A stretch of DNA of 47,721 nucleotides from Oscillospiraceae bacterium (GTDB lineage: Bacteria > Bacillota > Clostridia > Oscillospirales > Ruminococcaceae). The position numbers and the translations under genes are program-made. The stretch covers positions 1 to 47,721 of the forward strand of contig JAQXHC010000052.1 of assembly GCA_029007035.1 (NCBI GenBank). The letters are read 5' to 3'. The notes under the pieces are model-generated. The model searched no databases, was not told where the DNA came from, and saw only the letters and a list, made by a program, of their open reading frames with translations. This document shows, piece by piece, positions 42,836-47,721 of this stretch. Within the stretch, counting starts at the first letter, position 1; each line of letters begins with the position of its first letter.

Positions 42836-43654
42836 ATGACAGAAATAACAGAAATATTTGATATATCTGCTCCTGAATTGCAGATATATTCAAGTACGTC
42901 AGAGGTTCAGCTCCTTCGGTGCTTTGAGCCTGAACCGGGAATTTTTATTGCCGAAAGCCCGAAGGTCATCAGACGTGCTCTTGATGCAGGATATAAACCT
43001 ATTTCGTTGCTTATTGAACGAAAATATATTAACGGTCAGGCAAGGGATATTCTTGAACGATGTGATAATGTTCCTGTTTATACTGCTGATTCTGACGTGC
43101 TGACATCGCTGACGGGATTTAAACTTACACAGGGGGTTCTGTGTGCCATGAGACGACGGGTTCTTCCGGATGTATCGGTTATATGCTCGGGAGCGTCACG
43201 TGTTGCGGTTCTGGAAGATATTATGAACCAGACCAATGTCGGAGCTATTTTCCGTTCTGCTGCCGCACTTGGCTTTGATGCTGTACTGCTGACATCCGGA
43301 TGCAGCAATCCGCTGTATCGCCGTTCGGTCAGAGTGAGTATGGGTACGGTTTTCCAGATTCCCTGGACGTATTTCGATAATTCTGAAACGGACTACATTT
43401 CTGTTCTGAAAAGAATGGGCTTTTCTGCTGCGGCTATGGCTTTGACAGATGATTCAGTAAGTATTTCAAATCCGAAGCTTATGTCTGAAGATAAGCTTGC
43501 CGTTATTCTCGGGACCGAGGGAGACGGATTGAAAGCTCAGACAATTGCCGCCTGTGATTACACTGTCAAGATTCCGATGTATCACGGTGTTGATTCTCTC
43601 AATGTTGCGGCAGCAAGCGCGGTCGCGTTCTGGCAGCTTGGCAGGCACGAATAA
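42836..43654 (+). CDS. SpoU/TrmH-type RNA 2'-O-methyltransferase
   Basis: 272 residues. An N-terminal substrate-binding region, then the SPOUT knot: motif 1 NVGAIFRSAAALGFDAVLL, motif 2 VILGTEGDGL and motif 3 IPMYHGVDSLNVAAASAVAFW. It should methylate the 2'-OH of a ribose in tRNA or rRNA using S-adenosylmethionine; the exact site is unknown. AAAGGAG is five bases before the ATG at 42836. Confidence 0.92.
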   Translation: MTEITEIFDISAPELQIYSSTSEVQLLRCFEPEPGIFIAESPKVIRRALDAGYKPISLLIERKYINGQARDILERCDNVPVYTADSDVLTSLTGFKLTQGVLCAMRRRVLPDVSVICSGASRVAVLEDIMNQTNVGAIFRSAAALGFDAVLLTSGCSNPLYRRSVRVSMGTVFQIPWTYFDNSETDYISVLKRMGFSAAAMALTDDSVSISNPKLMSEDKLAVILGTEGDGLKAQTIAACDYTVKIPMYHGVDSLNVAAASAVAFWQLGRHE

Positions 43655-43699
43655 ATCAATAAGGCTTTGATAATAATTTCGATTTTTTTCAAAAAACTC

Positions 43700-43728
43700 T
43701 TGACAAACAAAAAATGAAGTGATATAAT
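43700..43728 (+). promoter_or_regulatory. σA promoter of the trp operon
   Basis: TTGACA (43700-43705), 17-nt spacer, TATAAT (43723-43728), just upstream of the T-box leader. Confidence 0.9.
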
Positions 43729-43740
43729 AAACGCAAAGTT

Positions 43741-44015
43741 AAACCGTTGACGCGGAGATAAAGTTAATTATGCTTCCACAGAGAATCCGGGAAGGTGAGA
43801 GCCGGATGAAATACAGATTAGCAAATGGACCGCTGAGGGCGCTGTCAAATGTACAGTCAGACTGTGCAGAGTATTCGGCGACGTAATGGCTCGCGTAAGA
43901 AGCCGGGGATATGATGGTATCCTGCTAAGCGCACGGTATTTGCCGTGAATCAAGGTGGCACCGCGGATAAAGTTTATTCGTCCTTGACAGATTTAATTCT
44001 GTCAGGGACTTTTTG
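43741..44015 (+). ncRNA. T-box riboswitch (Trp) with intrinsic terminator
   Basis: The T-box sequence AAGGTGGCACCGCGG is at 43952-43966. Stem I has AGAGA, GGTGAGAGCCGG and a specifier loop; UGG at 43826-43828, followed by A and then the closing CCGC strand, fits a Trp specifier. The terminator is a 12-bp stem GTCCTTGACAGA / TCTGTCAGGGAC (43980-44009) with T5. Uncharged tRNA-Trp should favour the antiterminator and open the trp genes. Confidence 0.93.
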
Positions 44016-44038
44016 TTTTTCTGACACGGAGGTGGATT

Positions 44039-45505
44039 ATGAATTTTTTGCCAGAGTACGATAAGGTCAGAGAAATCGCCGAAAGCGGGAAATATGATAT
44101 TCTTCCGGTAAGCTGTGAAATAATGTCAGATATCTGCACGCCGATTGAGGCGATAAGGATTCTCAAAAACATTTCAACTCACTGCTATATGCTGGAATCG
44201 GTTACGGAAAAGGAAAAATGGGGACGCTATACGTTTCTCGGCTTTGATCCGAAGCTTCAGATTACCTGTTCGGGAAATTCAATTAAAATCGGAGACGTTC
44301 AGATGAAATCCGATAATCCGAGCGTGTACATACGTGAAATCCTTTCTAAGTACAGAAGTCCGAAATTCAGTTATCTTCCGTCGTTCACGGGAGGTCTGGT
44401 TGGATATTTTTCATATGATTTTCTGTCTTATACAGAAAAGTCGCTGAGAATAGAAACAGAGGACACCGAAAACTTCAAGGACGTAGACTTGATGCTTTTT
44501 GATAAGGTTATCGTTTTTGACAATTTCCGTCAGAAGATAATTCTTATTGCGAATATGCCGCTCGATGATCCTGAAACAGGCTATAACAAAGCAAAACTTG
44601 AACTTCATCAGCTTTCCGAGCTTCTCAGGCACGGCAAGAAGAAAGAGGAGCCTGCGGGTCGTATTACGACTGAGGTTACACCGCTTTTTGATAAGGAGCG
44701 TTACTGTCAGATGGTTGAAAAGGCGAAGGAACATATCCGTGAGGGAGATATTTTCCAGATTGTACTTTCAAACCGCATGAGTGCAGGATTTGAGGGGAGT
44801 CTTCTGAACACTTACCGTGTGCTTAGAACCATAAATCCGTCACCTTATATGTTTTATTTTTCGGGTACGGATGTTGAGATTGCAGGCGCATCACCCGAGA
44901 CTCTCGTAAAGCTTGAAAACGGGGTTCTCCACACATTTCCGCTTGCCGGTACGCGTCCGAGAGGCAAGACTGATGCCGAGGATAAACAGCTTGAGACAGA
45001 GCTTCTGAATGATGAAAAAGAACTTGCGGAACACAATATGCTGGTTGATTTAGGACGGAACGACCTTGGAAAAATCAGCAGATTCGGTACAGTTCAGGTT
45101 GAAAAGCTCCACAGCATTGAGCGCTATTCTCATGTAATGCATATTGGCTCAACAGTAAGGGGAGAAATCCGCGATGAGTTCGATGCACTTGACGCGGTAA
45201 GTGCTGTTCTTCCAGCAGGAACGCTTTCGGGAGCACCGAAAATCCGTGCTTGTCAGCTCATTGCGGAGCTTGAGAATAATAAGCGCGGAATCTACGGCGG
45301 AGCAATTGGTTACATCGATTTTACGGGAAATCTTGATACCTGCATAGCAATCCGAATCGCCTATAAGAAAAATGGCAGGGTGTTCGTGAGAAGCGGTGCG
45401 GGAATTGTGGCTGATTCCGTTCCGGAAAAAGAATATCAGGAATGTATAAACAAAGCGGCTGCAGTTGTCAGTGCGCTGAAAATGGCAGAGGAGGCAGACG
45501 AATGA
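44039..45505 (+). CDS. trpE: Anthranilate synthase component I
   Basis: 488 residues of the chorismate-binding family. The C-terminal catalytic part has EHIREGDIFQIVLSNR, SPETLV, GTRPRGKT and LPAGTLSGAPKIRA; the N-terminal part has MLES, the usual Trp feedback site region (LLES in many). It makes anthranilate from chorismate with ammonia delivered by TrpG. GGAGG precedes the ATG. First gene of the operon behind the Trp T-box; its stop overlaps the trpG start by four bases (ATGA). Confidence 0.97.
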   Translation: MNFLPEYDKVREIAESGKYDILPVSCEIMSDICTPIEAIRILKNISTHCYMLESVTEKEKWGRYTFLGFDPKLQITCSGNSIKIGDVQMKSDNPSVYIREILSKYRSPKFSYLPSFTGGLVGYFSYDFLSYTEKSLRIETEDTENFKDVDLMLFDKVIVFDNFRQKIILIANMPLDDPETGYNKAKLELHQLSELLRHGKKKEEPAGRITTEVTPLFDKERYCQMVEKAKEHIREGDIFQIVLSNRMSAGFEGSLLNTYRVLRTINPSPYMFYFSGTDVEIAGASPETLVKLENGVLHTFPLAGTRPRGKTDAEDKQLETELLNDEKELAEHNMLVDLGRNDLGKISRFGTVQVEKLHSIERYSHVMHIGSTVRGEIRDEFDALDAVSAVLPAGTLSGAPKIRACQLIAELENNKRGIYGGAIGYIDFTGNLDTCIAIRIAYKKNGRVFVRSGAGIVADSVPEKEYQECINKAAAVVSALKMAEEADE

Positions 45506-46068
45506 TTCTCCTTATTGATAATTACGACAGCTTTTCATATAATCTCTTTCAGCTCGTCGGCGAGATTTACCCCGATATCCGTGTTATCCGAAATGACGAA
45601 ATGACTGTCGGCGAAATTGAGCAGCTTGCCCCGGACAAAATAATAATTTCCCCAGGTCCCGGAAGACCCGAGGACGCCGGAATCATCATTGATGCAGCGA
45701 AAACAGTGTGTAAAAAAATTCCTACTCTCGGAGTATGCCTTGGTCATCAGGCGATTTGTGCCGCTTACGGGGCGGAGATAACCTACGCGCAGAAGCTTAT
45801 GCACGGCAAGCAGTCTGCTGTGAAATTCGGTACAGATTGTCCTGTTTTTGAAGGGATAGGCAATGATGCTTTAGTAGCCCGTTACCATTCTCTTGCTGTC
45901 AATCCCGCAACCCTGCCTGAATGCTTGAATGTAACGGCAGTCGCGGACGACGGCGAAATAATGGCGGTTCAGCACAAAGATTTCCCGATTTTCGGCGTTC
46001 AGTTTCATCCCGAGTCGATAATGACTCCTGACGGAAAAAAGATGCTTAGTAATTTTGTAAATCTTTAA
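45502..46068 (+). CDS. trpG: Anthranilate synthase component II (glutamine amidotransferase)
   Basis: 188 residues, class I glutamine amidotransferase. Oxyanion strand SPGPGRPEDAG, nucleophile Cys in GVCLGHQAI, and His/Glu in FHPES. It frees ammonia from glutamine for TrpE. Start at 45502 (MILLIDNYDSF), overlapping the trpE stop as ATGA; a start 20 codons earlier would lie inside trpE and is rejected. Confidence 0.97.
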   Translation: MILLIDNYDSFSYNLFQLVGEIYPDIRVIRNDEMTVGEIEQLAPDKIIISPGPGRPEDAGIIIDAAKTVCKKIPTLGVCLGHQAICAAYGAEITYAQKLMHGKQSAVKFGTDCPVFEGIGNDALVARYHSLAVNPATLPECLNVTAVADDGEIMAVQHKDFPIFGVQFHPESIMTPDGKKMLSNFVNL

Positions 46069-46088
46069 ATCTTACGGAGGTATAAAAT

Positions 46089-47108
46089 ATGATAAAGGAA
46101 GCAATTGTAAAAATTGTCGATAAGCAGGATCTGACCTATGACGAAGCATATCAGGTCATAAGTGAGATTATGAATGGTAAAACAACTCCCACACAGAATG
46201 CAGCGTTTCTTGCAGCTTTATCCACGAAGTCTACGAAAGCTGAGACGATCGAAGAAATCACAGGCTGTGCAGCTGCGATGCGTGACGCGGCATTAAAGTT
46301 TGAGAATGATCTTGATCTGCTTGAAATTGTAGGAACAGGCGGCGACAACGCTCACAGCTTCAACATTTCAACCACATCCGCCATCGTAATTGCGTCATCG
46401 GGAATAATGGTTGCAAAACATGGAAACCGTGCTGCGTCATCTCTTTGCGGTACTGCCGACTGCCTTGAAGCTCTTGGTGTCAATATTGATCTTGAACCCG
46501 AAAAGTGCCGCGAGCTGCTGAACGAAGTGGGATTCTGTTTTTTCTTTGCTCAGAAATACCACTCTTCGATGAAGTATGTAGGATCAATTCGTAAGGAACT
46601 CGGTTTCAGAACAGTTTTCAATATCCTTGGTCCGCTTACCAATCCGGCAAATCCGAAGCGACATCTCCTCGGAGTATATGACCGATCGCTTGCCGAGCCT
46701 GTTGCGGAGGTTCTTATGAAGCTCGGTTCAAAGCGTGGAATGGTTGTTTTTGGTACGGATAAGCTGGACGAGATTTCACTGAGTTCGCCGACATTTATCT
46801 GTGAGTATAAAGACGGATGGAAGCGTAATTACGAAATTACTCCCGAGCAGTTCGGATTTGAACGATGCAATAAAGATGATCTTAGAGGCGGTTCACCGGA
46901 GGAAAACGCTGCAATTACCCGTGCGATTTTATCAGGTGAAGATAAAGGAAATAAGAGAAATGCCGTTCTCATGAACGCAGGTGCTGCAATTTACATTGGC
47001 GGAAAGGCAGACTCTTTTGAAGAGGGCATAAGAATTGCTGCCGGACTTATTGATTCCGGAAAATCTTTCGCAACTCTTGAGAAGCTTATAAAACTTTCAA
47101 ACAGCTGA
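46089..47108 (+). CDS. trpD: Anthranilate phosphoribosyltransferase
   Basis: 339 residues, the normal length. GTGGDN (PRPP loop, about 81-86), KHGNRAASS and the GPLTNPA region are all present. It joins anthranilate to PRPP, the second step of Trp synthesis. GGAGG before the ATG; it lies 20 bases after trpG and 10 before trpC. Confidence 0.97.
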   Translation: MIKEAIVKIVDKQDLTYDEAYQVISEIMNGKTTPTQNAAFLAALSTKSTKAETIEEITGCAAAMRDAALKFENDLDLLEIVGTGGDNAHSFNISTTSAIVIASSGIMVAKHGNRAASSLCGTADCLEALGVNIDLEPEKCRELLNEVGFCFFFAQKYHSSMKYVGSIRKELGFRTVFNILGPLTNPANPKRHLLGVYDRSLAEPVAEVLMKLGSKRGMVVFGTDKLDEISLSSPTFICEYKDGWKRNYEITPEQFGFERCNKDDLRGGSPEENAAITRAILSGEDKGNKRNAVLMNAGAAIYIGGKADSFEEGIRIAAGLIDSGKSFATLEKLIKLSNS

Positions 47109-47118
47109 GGTAAGACCT

Positions 47119-47721
47119 ATGACAATACTTGAAAAGCTTGCCGCCCATACGCATGAGCGTGTTGAAGCTGCCAAATCGGTTTGCCCGGCAGACAAGATAA
47201 AAAGTCTTGCTCTATCAATGCCGAAGGGGAATTTTGAGTTTGAAGCAGCTGTGAGAAACAGCACTGATATTGCTTTTATATGTGAATGCAAAAAGGCTTC
47301 GCCGTCAAAAGGAGTTATTGCTGAGGAATTTCCGTATCTGCAAATTGCCAGAGAATACGAAACTGCCGGAGCAGACTGCATTTCTGTTCTGACAGAGCCG
47401 GAATGGTTCATGGGCAGCGATGAATATTTACGTGAAATAGCTCAAAATGTCAGTGTACCGTGTCTTCGCAAGGATTTCACGGTCGATGAATACATGATTT
47501 ACGAAGCGAAGCTGCTCGGTGCAAAGGCGGTTCTGCTTATTTGTTCAATATTGAGTCCTGAGGAGATCAAGACTTATATTAAAGTCTGTGATATGCTTGG
47601 TATTTCGGCTCTTGTAGAAGCTCATGACGAAATTGAAATCAGGACTGCTGTCAGCAGCGGAGCACGGATTATCGGGGTAAATAATCGGAATTTAGGGGAT
47701 TTCTCAGTTGATACCGACAAC
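47119..47721 (+). CDS. trpC: Indole-3-glycerol phosphate synthase (3' end outside the window)
   Basis: The first 201 residues are present and open to the edge. CKKASPSKG (catalytic Lys), WFMGS, LRKDF (second Lys), LVEAH and GVNNRNL (Asn/Arg) are the IGPS active-site motifs in order. It closes the indole ring. The ribosome site is weak (GAGGTAAG). Fourth gene of the T-box-controlled operon. Confidence 0.96.
   Translation, partial: MTILEKLAAHTHERVEAAKSVCPADKIKSLALSMPKGNFEFEAAVRNSTDIAFICECKKASPSKGVIAEEFPYLQIAREYETAGADCISVLTEPEWFMGSDEYLREIAQNVSVPCLRKDFTVDEYMIYEAKLLGAKAVLLICSILSPEEIKTYIKVCDMLGISALVEAHDEIEIRTAVSSGARIIGVNNRNLGDFSVDTDN

Noticed and set aside
1..47721. CRISPR array, tRNA/rRNA genes, insertion sequences or prophage
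   Set aside because: No regular spaced repeats, cloverleaf-like genes, transposase or phage proteins were recognised by reading.

Overview
The window looks like chromosome from a fibre-degrading, anaerobic Gram-positive gut or rumen bacterium of the Ruminococcus type (Oscillospiraceae). Evidence: two secreted xylanases carrying type I dockerins (cellulosome parts), a σK-type sigma factor, a folT gene with a tetrahydrofolate riboswitch, a Trp T-box, strong GGAGG ribosome sites and σA promoters with 17-nt spacers. The species is inferred, not shown.

Left part (1-7.5 kb, mostly minus strand): a secreted clan-A-like glycosidase, cut by the window edge and broken by a one-base frameshift in a G6 tract, then a four-gene minus-strand operon (MATE exporter, iron-type alcohol dehydrogenase, two SDR-fold oxidoreductases) divergent from an AraC-type regulator.

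Xylan island (7.6-25.7 kb): two paralogous minus-strand enzymes share a GH30-CBM22-dockerin front half but differ in their back half (GH43-CBM6 in one, a CE1 feruloyl/acetyl-xylan esterase in the other). Both have the same inverted-repeat operator laid over the -35 box with identical spacing. Between them is a small defence/regulation cluster (TetR, GyrI-like protein, CDP-alcohol phosphatidyltransferase, GNAT, AAC(3), DUF7662) and a sugar-sensor-like regulator with a PBP domain, a dead GGDEF domain and an AraC DNA-binding domain. After the second enzyme come a FIST-EAL protein (probable c-di-GMP phosphodiesterase) and, divergent to it, a PBP-GGDEF protein that is a paralog of the regulator but keeps a good diguanylate cyclase motif. 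The picture is of xylan-derived sugar sensing linked to both transcription of xylanases and c-di-GMP; that link is inference.

Right part (25.8-47.7 kb): mostly housekeeping genes. EF-G-like GTPase, σK, a small membrane protein with Nnr (NAD(P)HX repair), a lipoprotein, aquaporin, pyridoxamine kinase, an MBOAT/SGNH acyl-transfer pair, an unusual HTH-superoxide-reductase fusion, riboswitch-controlled folT, pfkA, a DUF2079 membrane protein, a metallophosphoesterase, a SpoU-type RNA methyltransferase, and the start of a Trp T-box-controlled trpEGDC operon that runs off the right edge. A palindromic intergenic repeat occurs twice (about 31.3 and 34.0 kb). No tRNA, rRNA, CRISPR array or insertion sequence was recognised.
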